From: Amoebidium appalachense | Lineage: Eukaryota > Ichthyosporea | Reading direction: 5' to 3' | Assembly (NCBI GenBank): GCA_963693365.1 | Contig: CAVNZM010000011.1 | Span: 8,308,001 to 8,372,000 of the forward strand | DNA length: 64,000 nucleotides | Shown: piece after piece, positions 1 to 12,265 of the stretch | Layout: each line of letters begins with the position of its first letter | Position numbering within the stretch: position 1 is the first letter of the stretch | Program-made: the position numbers and the translations under genes | The notes under the pieces: generated by a model | What the model saw: the letters and a program-made list of their open reading frames with translations, nothing else | Told to the model about the DNA's origin: nothing | Database searches by the model: none

Positions 1-66
1 CCCAGGGAGTTTTTGCCCTGGTTTTTCCTCAGTATTTCCCTCTGAACTTTGAACCCCCCCCCCCAG

Positions 67-199
67 AATTTTTACATAATCGAGGACGGTAAGGCGATAG
101 TGACAAAGGACGAATCGGATGAGGTCCTGAATGAGCTGGGCCCAGGAGACTACTTTGGAGGTGGGTGCAGAATGTGGGTGGGTGGGTGGGGAGGGGGGA

Positions 200-230
<31 letters not shown>

Positions 231-1247
231 TAGTGTGTATGTTTGTGTGTGGGTGTGTGGGTGTGGGTGGATGTGGTGGATGGGTGGGTGTGTTTGTGTA
301 AGGGGGGAATGGAAACATGGGAGGGGCCTGTGGGTGCGGGTGGGTGGGTGGGGGTGGATTTGCGTGTGTGTGCGTGTGAGTGTGTTTGTGTATGTGTGCG
401 GATGCGTGGGTGTGGGTGTGGGTGTGTGTGTGCATGTGTGTGGGTGTATGAGTGGATTTGTCCGTGGGTGGGTGTGTGGTGGTCGGGGGGTAGGGGAGTG
501 TCTCTCTGTGTGTGTGTAGATGTTGGTGTGGGTGGGTGGGTGGGTGGGTGGGTGGGGGTGAGGTGGACGTGTGTGTGTGTGGGGGGGGGGGGGGGGGGGG
601 GGGGGGTTCTGTGTGTGTGGTTGTTGGGGGGGGGGGGGGGGGGGTAGGTGCGCTTGCGTGTGTGTGTGCTGGCACGCATGTCCCGTGTATGGTGAGCTTC
701 AACCCGTGTGTCAAGGTGTGCGCCTCCTTTGCCCACGTGTGTTCGTGTGCTACAAAAGGATTCCCTCTCTCCACCACCTGTGACGGTATTTGTGTTTTTG
801 CTAACTTAAGTTTTATCATTGTATTTGTGTTCTTAGTGATCTAATTAATGCTCTATCACTGTATGTGTGTTTTTACCGATTTAAGTTTTTTATCAATGCA
901 TTTATGTTTTTGCTAACACAATTCCTATGCAGAGATTGCACTTCTCACAGATCAACCCCGTGCTGCTACAGTAACAGCCGTGGGCCAGGTATTATAAACC
1001 CCCCCCCCCCCCCTTTCCCCCCTCCCCCATTTTTTTTTCCAATTGTGTGCACAGTCCTGCATTGTGTTGTGTGAATGTGTACCCCTGATTGTAGCATATC
1101 TTTAGCACCTCTTGATGGTGGGCTCTGTTCAGGTGTGTATAGCCTGCACCTTTCTTGGCTCTGGTTTGTCTCTCTTTCTTTCTTTCTTTTTTTTTTTTTT
1201 TGGGTCGTCCTTAGTATCTTCTTCCAGCTCCCTCTCACTAGGGAGCG

Positions 1248-1281
<34 letters not shown>

Positions 1282-1388
1282 TGGTTACTGTTGTGTTTGA
1301 GCCATGGGATTAACAGAACCCACCCCCTTTCCCCCCGAACCACTACCGACCAACACACACGCACTCTCGCGCGCGCACACACACAACA

Positions 1389-1425
<37 letters not shown>

Positions 1426-1490
1426 ACACACTCACTCACTCACTCACTCACTCACTCACACACTCACTCACTCACTCACTCACTCACTCA

Positions 1491-1530
<40 letters not shown>

Positions 1531-1765
1531 CACGCGCGCGCGCGCACACACACACACACACGCACACACGCACGCATATGCACGCACATACTCACACGCA
1601 CACCCCTCCCCCCCTCTTCAGGTGAAATGCCTTGTTCTGAGCAAGCAAGCGTTCATCCGGCTCCTAGGCCCATGCACCGACATCTTGAAACGCAACGTGA
1701 ACACTTACAAGAAACTGGCACCAGGGGTGTTGGAAGCGGTGCAAAGGACACAGGCACAGGCATAG
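67..1765 (+). CDS. PRKAR: cAMP-dependent protein kinase regulatory subunit, C-terminal exons (partial)
   Basis: Three exons: 67-160, 933-988 and 1622-1765 (stop TAG at 1763-1765). They join in frame (phases 1 and 0) to give about 97 residues of the second cyclic-nucleotide-binding domain. The phosphate-binding cassette is visible across the first junction: GDYFGEIALLTDQPRAATV, whose Glu and Arg contact the cAMP ribose and phosphate in this family. The last exon carries LGPCTDILKRNVNTYK, the typical C-terminal helix of PKA regulatory subunits. The dimerisation/docking domain, inhibitor sequence and domain A lie upstream of the window. The acceptor at 66 is preceded by a C run; intron 1 (161-932) is G/TG-rich and has a TGCTAAC-like branch point at about 911-917; intron 2 holds C, G, (CA)n, (CTCA)n and (CACG)n tracts. 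Whether it is type I or type II cannot be decided from this part. Confidence 0.94.
161..660 (+). repeat. G-run and (TG)n-rich first visible PKA-R intron
   Basis: G homopolymers at 202-230, about 582-606 and 627-643, separated by imperfect TG and GGGT repeats. Open frames across it are translations of simple repeat (Gly, Val, Cys, Trp only). The intron then ends in a T-rich stretch (780-930) with two copies of TTTTTGCTAAC, each a good branch-point match. Confidence 0.9.
1364..1605 (+). repeat. Compound microsatellite (CA)n-(CTCA)n-(CACG)n
   Basis: In intron 2 of the PKA-R gene a CA tract passes into CTCA tetramers (about 1429-1490), then CACG tetramers (about 1490-1530), then back to CA. The same CA/CTCA succession recurs at 60650-60765 and, reversed, at 7084-7170 and 31224-31260, so the tetranucleotides look like derivatives of CA tracts. 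Confidence 0.9.
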
Positions 1766-1794
1766 CGGGATATATGTGCATGTGGGTGGTGGAT

Positions 1795-2330
1795 AGATTA
1801 TTGGGTATACCCTTATTTGGATAGATTTTGTATTCTCCTCATTTGGGTAGGCTTCTAATTATATCCTTCATTGGATAGACTGTGGATATTCCATCTTTGG
1901 ATAGATTTTGGGTATATCCTTCTTTGACTGGACTTTTGGATTTATCCTTCTTTGAATATGCTTTTGGATATACCCTTATTTGGATAGACCTTGGATATCC
2001 TTTTTGCGGGGAGATGTACCTGCCAGAGGGTGTTGATATGATTTGGATATGCCCTGAATGCGGAGAGATATTTCTCCGCTTTGGATTTATCTTTATTGCA
2101 TAGGGAGGTATGTAATTGGTTTTTGGGATATTGTTTGGATATACCCTAGGTTGGATTGTGCAAAGTGACAAGATACTTGCCCTCTGGATATTTCTCTATT
2201 GCATTGGAGGTGTGTCAGTGAGTTTATTTCTTCCAAATGGATATACTTTGGATATTCCCTGGATGCGAAGAGATATCTGTCGATGATTTTTTTAATAGGG
2301 TTTGGATATACTCGTTTGCAGAGTTTCATA
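1795..2330 (+). repeat. Degenerate short tandem repeat built on TTTGGATA
   Basis: The motif TTGGATA or GGATAT recurs roughly every 20-35 bases (for example TTTGGATAGATTTTG at about 1818 and 1898, and GGATATACCC further on) with variable spacers. It starts 30 bases after the PKA-R stop codon, so it may include that gene's 3' UTR. It encodes no recognised protein. Confidence 0.6.
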
Positions 2331-2563
2331 TCTAGATATTTTACCTTCATTGTACCTCGGTTTATATCTCGTTCTATAGAGGTACTTGGACCCTCGCTCT
2401 CTTTTTTTCCTTTTTGTTTTTATTTGCTTGGATTATTGTCTTGCATAGTTCGTTTATTGCCGTCCTTCCTCCTCGTACCTGCCGCGTTTTTCGTCATGTT
2501 TTCCACACAGGCCTCCGGTGATGGTGCATGTGTGTGTGTGTTTGGGTGAGTGCATGGGTAGGT

Positions 2564-2598
<35 letters not shown>

Positions 2599-3040
2599 TG
2601 TGTGTCTAGGCTACTTTTTATTATTTCCTTTTTGGGGGGGGGGGGGGGGGGGTTGGCATCAGATGTAAATTTATTCTACTAAGTTGCTGGCAAACAACCG
2701 TGGAGGGAAAAAACCCATTGCCTGCCATCTAACAGCAAAAAGATGAATCAGTTCTGAATACCATGATCCTGTGTTTGTTTGTTTTTTTGTGGTTTTTTCC
2801 CTCCCCTTTCCTTTTCCGTCGATGCTTTTTTGTACAATCTCAACGTGTGCATGTGGCGGCAAAACAGGAGGCCTAGGCGCTACAACTGATATTAAGGGTG
2901 AAAGTAATATATTGAAAACTGATCCGCCCTTGGCCCACTTGAATATAGCAGTGTTAACTTCTTTCCCCCCCCCCCCCCCTCTCCTCCCCCCTCCCCCGGG
3001 GGGCCCCCCACAACACATACACACACACACACACACGTGC

Positions 3041-3086
<46 letters not shown>

Positions 3087-3128
3087 GTGTAGTACTACAC
3101 ACACACTGGCAATACATGTGCATGCTCA

Positions 3129-3166
<38 letters not shown>

Positions 3167-3563
3167 GCAATACATGTGCATGCTCACACGCTGCAGCGGC
3201 AGTTAGGTTTTCATCCGGGCCACCCCCCTCACGTACACACACACACACACACACGAACACACAGGGACGTACCACCTCCACTGCCCTTCCCCCCCCCCCC
3301 CCCTCCCTGTAGAACTTCCTCCCAACTTCAGGTGCAGCTGCTTCACGTACAGTGTTTGCACCATGTGCTTTACTATAATAGTTGGCTGGGAAAGCTTAAG
3401 TTGAAAAAGATATATCATCGGCTGCATGGCATTGCATAGCTCGAGCATATTCATGTGTATGTGGGTGCGGTGGTCGGGGATGCCCGGGGTATATAGGGGA
3501 TGTGGTGGGGGTGGGGGGGTGTGCTTGGGTTTATATGTGGTAGGGAAGCGAGGACGGAGGCCT

Positions 3564-3610
<47 letters not shown>

Positions 3611-4390
3611 GTCGCTACTTTCAAAAGTTCTAAACATCGCAATCACACAAATTAACTGTTGTTACTAAGCACCATATGTAGGCGAGGCAGATCCGATTAT
3701 ACTCTGACGTCATGAAAACGTAGCTCAGCGACAATATTTTTTAGGAATAACGGGTATGCAAAGGGGTTCGGGAGGGAAGAGGAGGAGGGTCGTGGTGGTG
3801 GTGGGAGGGGGGGGCGAGGGGAGGGGGCGGGGCGAGTGGGAGAGGGGAGGGGGGGGGGGGAGGGGGGGGGAGGGGAATTTATCATGGCAGGCTAAATCCG
3901 TTTCAAGTCGACGTGGTCTTTGAAACTTAATCTGGATTGGACTAGTCTTGTATTGATATTCTCTCAGGCATGCCTGTACTTGTGTGTGTGTGTGTGTGTG
4001 TAGATGTGTGTGTGTTTGTGTGCGTGTGTGTGTGTGTGTGCCCGCGCACATATGCGCCTTTGCCTTTTTGGATCGAATGCAAACACAGCCTGATTACAAC
4101 ATCACACGTTCATTCATTCGTTCTTTAACACCTCCCCCCCCCCCCCCTCCACAAATCAAAGAAGTAAAAAGGTAGTTTCGTAAATAAAAAATAAAAAAGT
4201 TGAAAAATAGAACCATTATGATAATAACCCGTATACAACCACTATGTTCAAATCCGGCCCCACAAAGTTGCCATTAATTAATGCACATTTGCTAATAACC
4301 GCTAGGAGTTAGAAGAGATGTAATCCAAATACATACACCCGTTTATATTGAATATTATTTGCATCACCTTTGCCCAAGTCTGGGAACCTA

Positions 4391-4395
<5 letters not shown>

Positions 4396-4458
<63 letters not shown>

Positions 4459-4541
4459 TCAACAAAACAGACAAGAATGATGAGCGAATCCCCCCCCCCC
4501 CCCCCCCCCCTCCCCCCCTCCCCTCCCCCCCCCCTCCCAAA

Positions 4542-4632
<91 letters not shown>

Positions 4633-4640
4633 AAAGAAAG
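4396..4640 (+). repeat. C-run, A-run and (CA)n compound tract downstream of TMF1
   Basis: About 32 C, a short CA stretch, 19 A, a second C-rich block (4491-4540) and a pure (CA)n tract from about 4543 to 4627, then a purine-rich A/G stretch up to the TMF1 stop codon. It is the transcribed 3' flank of TMF1 if the transcript extends that far. Confidence 0.9.
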
Positions 4641-4696
4641 AGAGAAAGAAAGGAAGGAAAAGAAAAAAAAAGAAAGAAAAAAGAAAATACCAACGA

Positions 4697-6647
4697 CTAC
4701 CTCACGCCCACCCTCTCCAACCTGGCCACCAACTCCGCAATCTGCTGCCGATACATCTCCTTCACATCCATCAAATCCAGCCTCAATTCCTCCGCCTGTT
4801 CAGCTCTCTCCCCATACATCTGCAGCGCCGTGTTATATTTCCTCTCCATTTCTTTCACCTGCTCTCTCAATTCTGGAACTTGCGCACACTCCGCTCTAGC
4901 TTCCTCTATCTCCACGTGAACACGCGCTAATTCTTCCGCTAAAGCGGTGCGGCTCGCTTCGACGTCCCCTAATTGACGTTGAAGGGAGATAACTTCCCCC
5001 TCACGTTGTCTCAACGCGAAACGTAACTGGGATACAACCGTCCCCCCTTCCCCGTCTCCTTCCTGAGAAATGTTTGTCCCCGAGCGGACAAAATCCTCTC
5101 CTCCAATTATCACACTGCTTGATACCCGTCGGGTCGGCCCGCCGCCGCCCGACCCAAAATGGTGAGCCGGATCGATGCCCGTACGCATGACCAACCCGGA
5201 CGCACCGCTCCGAACACTGTCCGTTTCGAATCGGTCCGGATCGTCGTGACCCGGTTCGGTCGGTCCGGTCCGAATCGTCTCCTCCAACTGCGCGCATTTT
5301 CGCTCCAAATCGGAAAATTGCGCTTTCAGATCGGCGATCTTTGCGTCCGATTGCGCGATCTGCTTTTCCAACCCGTGTTTTGTCTCCGTATATTCATCTT
5401 TCTCCCTTTCGTATGCCGCTCTCAATGCCTCCTGTCTCGCTCTCTCCCCGTCTCTCTCGTGTTGTATCTTTGTTACTGTTTGTGTCGCTAGTGCGAGTTC
5501 ATACGTGAGAAGTTGTTTTTCCCTCCGTTCGTTTTCAAGCGTCGATTGGAGTTGGTGTAATCGTTCCTCCGATTGCTCAGCCGTGGTGCGGAGTTGGGAT
5601 TGTTGACGGAGTGTTGAGTCGAGTTGCGCCTGTGTGTGCGTGTGTGTATGTGTGTGTACGTGTGTGTGTGCGTATGAGTGTGTCTGTGTCTGCGTGTCTG
5701 TGCGTGCACACACGCGCGCGTGCGTGTGTGTGTGTGCCCGAGGTTATACATGCATGTGTACGTGTGTACGTGTGTGTGTGTGTGTGTGTGCGTGCGCATG
5801 TGTATAAATGCGCGTTTTTGTGTGTGTGCGTGCACGCGTGGGTGTATGCGTCTGTGTGTGTGTATGTGTGTGTGTGTGTTTGTGAGTCGGCACTCTCTCC
5901 AGCAACGTCACACGCATTTAAGGTCTGTATGGCCTCATTCCCGAAATGTTTAAACAGAATTCGATAGGCAGAGGGGTTGAGAAAAGGTATCCGAATCCGC
6001 AAAGGACAGCCCATCCTCAAGGGTGCTCACGTCATCCACAAGACAAATCGGATTTGACATACAACAGAGATTGTGATTTATGAAATAAATAAAAATCTGC
6101 AATAGGATTTTTGTATAGATTGAAGAAAAGGGCAATAGTAATCTAAGAGTAGGAAAGAAAAAAAAAGTCTACTTTATAATATAATAGGGGGGGGGAGGGG
6201 CAGAAGGTGAAAACCACTTAAACCCCAGGTGAAAAACACCTAAACCCCTTCAAAGCCGCCGCTCCCCCCCTCCCTCCCCCCCCCCCCCCCCCCCTTTCTC
6301 CCCCCCTTCTTTCCCCCTCGGTATCCTTTACCACCAAAAGATAAAAACATAAATCCCTCGAACCTGCAAATCGTCGATCCTCGTGACCAAGGCCCTCCCC
6401 TGGTCCTCCCACACCCCCATAGCGTCCTCGTGAGCCAATCGCATTGCTTCGATCTGCCTTAGCAACGGTCGTGTCGCGATCGCAATATCTCCTGCCAAAT
6501 CGCCAGCGCGCTCTTCCAAACCCTGTAGGCGGGACTGCAGGGTTGCGATTTCGTTGGCGTGGTGGCGTTCCCGCTCGCTCTCGTGCTGTTGGGAAGATTC
6601 GAGAAGGCCTCGGAGCTCGTCGATTTGAGAGAGGAGAGCCTCCTGTA

Positions 6648-6698
<51 letters not shown>

Positions 6699-7217
6699 GG
6701 GCCGGGATGGGTGTGTGTGTGTGTGTAAGGGCGGGGATGGGTGTGTGTGTGTGTGTGTAAGGGCGGGGATGGGTGTGTGTGTGTGTGTGTAAGGGCGGGG
6801 ATGGGTGTGTGTGTGTCTGTGGGTAAGGGCGGGGATGGGTATGTGTGTTGGGGCGGGAGGGGGTGTAGGTGTTTGTGTGTTGGGTGGTGGTGGTGGTCGG
6901 GGGAGGGGGCGGGGGGGGGGGGGGGGGGGGAGGGGGGGGGGGAGGGGGGGGGAAGAAGGGAGTAAGGTATGTGCGTGTGTGGGGCGAGCGGAGTGGTGGT
7001 GATGGTGGTGATGGTAGTGGTGGTGGGTGGGTGGGGGAGGGGGGGGGGGGGGGGGGGGAGGGGGAGGGGGGGGGGGGGGGGGAGGAGTGTGAGTGAGTGT
7101 GAATAAGTTGGTGAATGAGTGAGTGAGTGAGTGAGTGAGCAAGTGAGCAAGTGAGTGAGTGAGTGAGTGTGTGTGTGTGTGCGCGTGTATCTCTATATGC
7201 GTGTATGTGTGTGTGGT

Positions 7218-7254
<37 letters not shown>

Positions 7255-9515
7255 GGAGGGGTGTGTATCTATGTGTGTGTGGGCACCCACGCGTACTCGC
7301 CTGCGTTTGTGTATAATTGTGTGTGTGCGTGTGAGTTACGGAGTTTAGAATGTGGCACACCGTGTGGTGACCAATAGAAGCAGGGTTTTGGGGTTTGACC
7401 CCTCGTGATGTGGAAAAAGGTTCAAGAGCGGGGCAAAAGGAACCAATGTCAGTGAAAAAGGAGAGTGAGAAACCAGAACAGACATACAATACAATAAAAC
7501 GGTACCGTAACCCCCCCCCCCCCCCCCCCCCCTCCCCCCTCCTCGGAGGCCATAACCTCAATCCCCACTCAGCAGGAATACAAAATATCCAGAGTCCCCC
7601 CTCCCCCCTCCCCCATCTCTTTCCCCTCTGCACCCCCCCAACCCCCCTACGGGCATCCCTCAAACACAGGCACGTACAAGCACACATCCATGTACATGTA
7701 CACAGGCACACACACCCATCCCCTCCCCTCCCTCCCCCCCCCCCCCCACACACACACACACCCACCCACCCACCCACCCACTCACCCACCCGCACGCACA
7801 CGTACACACACGTACACAGACACACACACCTTCTCAGCGTTGTGCCTCTCCCTCTCCGCCTCCATCGCCTCCCTCACCCCCTGCTGGCTCGCCTGCCCAC
7901 TGCTCATCGCCTCCCTAACCGCTTCCTCCAATCTCCTCTCCCCATCCATCCTCACCATCTCCAACTCCCTCTCCAAATCAGCCACCCGCAATTTCGCATT
8001 CTGCTCAGTGTCCTTCACAGACGCCAACTCCCGCCTCAACGCGAGCAAATCCCTCCCTTGGGCATCCGAGACATCGTTAATCTTCTGCAGCGCATCTTTC
8101 ATGTTCCTCTCCACATTCTGCAATTCCTTCATCTCGCCTGCCTGTCGTTCGACCACGGCATCCTTGTCCTTCAGCTGCGACATCAACCTCTCCAATCTCA
8201 TCTCCGTCTCCCTCAGATCCGCTCTCGTTTTTTTCAGCGCCGTTTCTCGCGTGTGCATTTGTTTCGACAATGCCGTCCCCTCCGCCATTAACCCCGCCAC
8301 CTCCTCCTCCTTTTCCGCTAATGCCTCCTGTAATTCCTCCTCCGTTTTTTTGCATTCCGCATGTGTTTTTCTCAATCTCTCCAACTCGTTCCGAAACATG
8401 TCCCTCTCCTGGACAAGCTGCGCCGCCTCCCCCGTCGCTCCCTCTCTCTCCGTCGTCAATTCTCCCATCTGCTGCCTTAATCTTTCGACCTCCTCTTGGA
8501 GTTCACCGTTTTGGCGTGCCAAGGACATGAGTTGTCTTTCTCTTTGCTCCAAAAGCGCATGATCGCTCGGAACTGCCGATATTTTCCCGCCCGAAGGCGC
8601 TTGTGTGGGTGGCGAGAGAGGTGAGGGGGTGGCGGGTGAAGGCGGTGCCGGTAATGACAAGAGAGCCGGGGGTGCTGGTTTCGGTGATGACTGCGGAGTG
8701 GTTGCTGCCTTATTTGGCGGCGTGGGCGTTGGGGGCGTGGGGGATGATGGTGTGACCACATCTATGGATGGGTTGGGTTGGGGCGGGTGTGTGTCTGCCG
8801 GCATCGGCTCCGCGGGAAGATCTACATCTTCCGTTTGCCACCCGTGCTTTTCTTCCTCCTGTGTGGTTTCAGTTCTCGTTTCGTGCTCTTGTTCCTTTCT
8901 CTCAACCCCTCCATCTTCCTCATGTTCAGCTGTACTTGGCTCCTCTCCCCTCTCTTTCGTCCCCTCCGACTGTTCAACACTCTCATTCTCTCCCTCTCTT
9001 TTCACCACATCTCCCACCTTTTCTTGCTCTTTTATATCTTTCACATCCCCTTCTATCCCTTTCGTTTCTCCATCCATTACATCTCCGTTAATGACGTCCT
9101 CCGTTAGATCCCTGCCCCCTGCTTCCACCCCTTCCGTCTCGCCCACATCTTTCCTCTCTCTTCCCCCTTCCTTCTCTTTCTCCACATTTCTCTCTTCCAC
9201 ATTATCCCCGTTATGCACATTCTCCTCTTCGTTTTCCTTCGTCTCCTTCTCTTCCCCTTTAGGTGTTACGGCCGGGGATCTCTCCACACTAGGGCTCCTT
9301 TTCGGTTTCGTCGGCGTTTGCGTAGGCGGAGGGATGAAGAATCCGCCATCAAATTCAGCAAAGTTATTTTCTCCGCCAGCGTTTATGGCGTTAGGATCAA
9401 TCTCCAATGCTTGATCAATTGCTGCTGTCGCCTTTTCCATCCCCTCCTTTGCTTGCTCCATGGCCTGTTTGGCAAGGCTCGCAAGCCTGTCCGGTTTGAT
9501 TGAAAACCAACTCAT
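4697..9515 (-). CDS. TMF1: TATA element modulatory factor (TMF1/ARA160-like golgin)
   Basis: Three exons: 9515-7830, 6642-6364 and 5629-4697, all phase 0, giving 965 residues (animal TMF1 is near 1,090). The N terminus MSWFSIKPDRLASLAKQAME matches the characteristic TMF1 start MSWF..SLAKQA. Residues about 70-300 are acidic, Lys/Glu- then Pro-rich and low complexity. Coiled coil runs from about 320 to the end and includes LMAEGTALSKQ (TMF DNA-binding-type segment), ATRPLLRQIEAM in exon 2 and, at the C terminus, ALQMYGERAEQAEELRLDL with DVKEMY, the Rab6-binding TMF signature. It is a coiled-coil tether of the Golgi. Both acceptors lie directly on (CA)n (sense), and the first donor reads AAG/GTGTGTGTG. 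It is divergent to LAMTOR5 and has no frame breaks. Confidence 0.96.
5630..6363 (-). repeat. TMF1 intron 2
   Basis: On the sense strand it starts GTTCGAGGG, carries a G-run (plus-strand C run near 6267-6293), an AT-rich stretch (6055-6200), a short copy of a dispersed repeat (6011-6050) and ends in about 250 bp of imperfect (CA)n ending CACACAG at the exon 3 acceptor. Confidence 0.85.
6643..7829 (-). repeat. TMF1 intron 1 with (TG)n, G-run and a GTAAGGGCGGGGATGG minisatellite
   Basis: Plus-strand order: (TG)n 6651-6697, then about five 30-bp units each containing AAGGGCGGGGATGG followed by TG (6697-6840), G runs (6910-6950, 7030-7085), (GTGA)n 7085-7170, a 35-bp G run (7218-7252), C run 7511-7532, then CA to 7829. 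On the sense strand G/TG sequence lies near the donor and C/CA near the acceptor. Confidence 0.85.
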
Positions 9516-10237
9516 GTTGTCGTTACCCCTAACCCCTTGGGTATGGGCTATATCCTAAGAAAATAGGGCGCAAAAACCCCTAAATGAAACGCGTGTTTTG
9601 GAGAAACTACAAGGGGCTGGTTGGGGCTGATGAATGAATGAATTCATGTGCACGGGAGAGTGAATCGGACTCGCTACGTTTGTCTGTGCATGTACGTGGC
9701 TGACACAGCGCGTGTAGGTGACAAGAAAAAATCCGAAAAGTTAGTTTCAAAAAGGTGTATCATATATACGATGTACATATGCATAATCAAAGTTATAAAT
9801 GTAAAGTTACAACATGCTCAGGGGCCCCTAATTGGTAACATCAAACATCAACGAAGGGGCATCTTCCCTTCGCGAAAACTCCTACTTCCTGTTTATATAC
9901 CCGCAAGATCTCTGGCGTAAGCATTCCAATTGGTGCGCGCTTTGAGCCAATCCATAGCAACGCGCTGTCGTGTTACGCAAAAAACATTGAAGTGCATGAT
10001 CAACCAATCATTTGTGTGATTGTATGCGATCGGATTTTTTCATGTTTCTTTTCCTGTCCCTTGTGGTCAGTCGTCGGTCTGAGTGGCAAAAACGGAGAAG
10101 CGCACAAGAGTATACCAACCAAAGCATCTAGGTCGAAAAGGCATATACAGAAAGCTAGCGGAGTGAACTGTATGGCTACCGACGTATTGACGTTCTTTTA
10201 TCTTTTTTCGTGTGTATAGAAGAGAAACGGCAGTAAA
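9516..10237. promoter_or_regulatory. Divergent promoter region of TMF1 and LAMTOR5
   Basis: A 722-bp interval between two head-to-head start codons. It has no homopolymer or dinucleotide tract of note, unlike everything around it. No convincing TATA box is seen. It should hold both 5' UTRs and core promoters; this is inferred from gene arrangement. Confidence 0.6.
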
Positions 10238-10998
10238 ATGGAGGACGGACTCAGGAAACACCTAGACGGCCTGTAAGCAGCTACCTCCCCCTCCCCCCCC
10301 CCCCCCCCTCCCCCCCTCCCCCCCCCCCCCCCCCCTCTCCGCTTTCCCTTTCTTCCCCTCCCCTACTTCTTTACCCCCCCCCCCCCCCTTTTCCCTCTCT
10401 CCCCCCCCCCTCTCCCCGCGTCCTCCACTCCCCCCCACCCCGCCCTCCCTTCGGCCCTTCTCCTCAACCTGCCCTCACCTACCCCCCCCTTCCCAACTTT
10501 CTATTGTTTCACGCCTTTTTTTATGCCTCTTCCTCCCCTCCTCTACCCCCTCCCCCCCCCGCCCCCCTCCTCTTCACCCCCTTCACATCTGCTTAGTCAT
10601 GCTCTTTCTCTCCCCCCCCCTGCGCTGTACCTGTGTTGGTGAGTCTTTCCTGCCTTGGTAGATGCCCTGCTCACGATCTTTAGTCTCCATATCCTTTTTT
10701 CGTTCCGTGAAAGCACAAAGTCACACATAAATGCATGGATACTTCAAAACATGCAAGCACACACGAACACAGATACACTCCCACATACACACATCACAAA
10801 TGTGGGCCTGCTCAAACCCACACATTCCTATGTCCACACATACAGATACACCCACGTTACGTCACTATTCTCCGTACATTATTTTCATAATAGGCTGCAT
10901 ACGAAATCTACTAGTGTTCCCCCTCCCCCCCCCCCGACATACACACACCTTTTCCCCCGGAGTCCATGCCCCCCATCCTCTCCCACTCCCCCCCCCCC

Positions 10999-11029
<31 letters not shown>

Positions 11030-11192
11030 ACATACACACATACACACACTCTTTTTTTCTAACCTGGCCCTCCCCGTTTAACCCCTGTGTGAACTGGGCA
11101 TCTGCCAGTCAGTCTTTGTGCTTCAACACATTTTCCCAACACATTCTCCGTGTACACTTTGTTCAACTTACTTTTCACCTTTTTTTTTTTTT

Positions 11193-11233
<41 letters not shown>

Positions 11234-11277
11234 TAGTGCCAATATTCTGTGTGGTGGCTGCAAACCGAAGATCCCCT

Positions 11278-11309
<32 letters not shown>

Positions 11310-12220
11310 CCGAGACCCACCTCGGTTCTCTTTCTGGTCATGGTGCATACTGGTGGGCTTCTTAAATGTTGCTCTGTTTTGTTCATGCTGAATATGTACT
11401 TCGAAAAGGGAACATATTGATCTGCTTGTTCATGCTGAATTTGTACTTCGAAAAGGGAACATATTGATCTGCTTGTTCATGCTGAATTTGTACTTCGAAA
11501 AGGGAACATATTGATCTGCTTGTTCATGCTGAATTTGTACTTCGAAAAGGGAACATATTGATCTGCTTGTTCATGCTGAATTTGTACTTCGAAAAGGGAA
11601 CATATTGATCTGCTTGTTCATGCTGAATTTGTACTTCGAAAAGGGAACATATTGATCTGCTTGTTCATGCTGAATTTGTACTTCGAAAAGGGAACATATT
11701 GATCTGCTTGTTCATGCTGAATTTGTACTTCGAAAAGGGAACATATTGATCTGCTTGTTCATGCTGAATTTGTACTTCGAAAAGGGAACATATTGATCTG
11801 CTTGTTCATGCTGAATTTGTACTTCGAAAAGGGAACATATTGATCTGCTTGTTCATGCTGAATTTGTACTTCGAAAAGGGATAATATTGATCTGCTTACA
11901 CACTCCTCCGACCCCAACAAAACGGCGGCTAACAACCCCCCCCCCTCTCCCCCCTCCCCCAGTGTCATTGCTGTCAAAAGTGGAAAAAAATACTTTCTAA
12001 TGCTTTTCCATATTCTGAGCTCGAGGTTGCCTACTCTGGTTGTGTTTTTCTTAATTAATGAACCGGTGTTTTGGAAACAATGTTACTAGCATAATTGAAC
12101 TGCCGTATTTTTGGGTATTGAAATTCTGACATTAAACCCGGCTGGTAACATGCAGGTTGGGCGAGCCCCACGTGACTGGAGTGGTGGTTGCAGACAAGAC
12201 GGGCCTATGTTTGGATGGTG

Positions 12221-12265
<45 letters not shown>

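Larger units (their letters stand above)
1766..4696. other. Convergent intergenic region between PKA-R and TMF1
   Basis: No gene recognised. 1795-2330 is AT-rich with a degenerate GGATA repeat; 2562-2660 holds two G runs; 3016-3260 is (CA)n; 3566-3608 and 3840-3875 are G runs; 3980-4045 is TG; 4396-4640 is a C run, an A run and about 90 bp of (CA)n. Open frames here are repeat translations or short unsupported ORFs. Confidence 0.75.

Noticed and set aside
5159-5491. Plus-strand ORF of 110 residues
   Set aside because: Antisense shadow of TMF1 exon 3.
8270-9414. Plus-strand ORFs of up to 269 residues over TMF1 exon 1
   Set aside because: Antisense shadows of the TMF1 coding sequence, which has clear family motifs and splice phases.
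11371-11898. CRISPR-like array
   Set aside because: Units are head to tail with no unique spacers, and the DNA is eukaryotic; it is a minisatellite.
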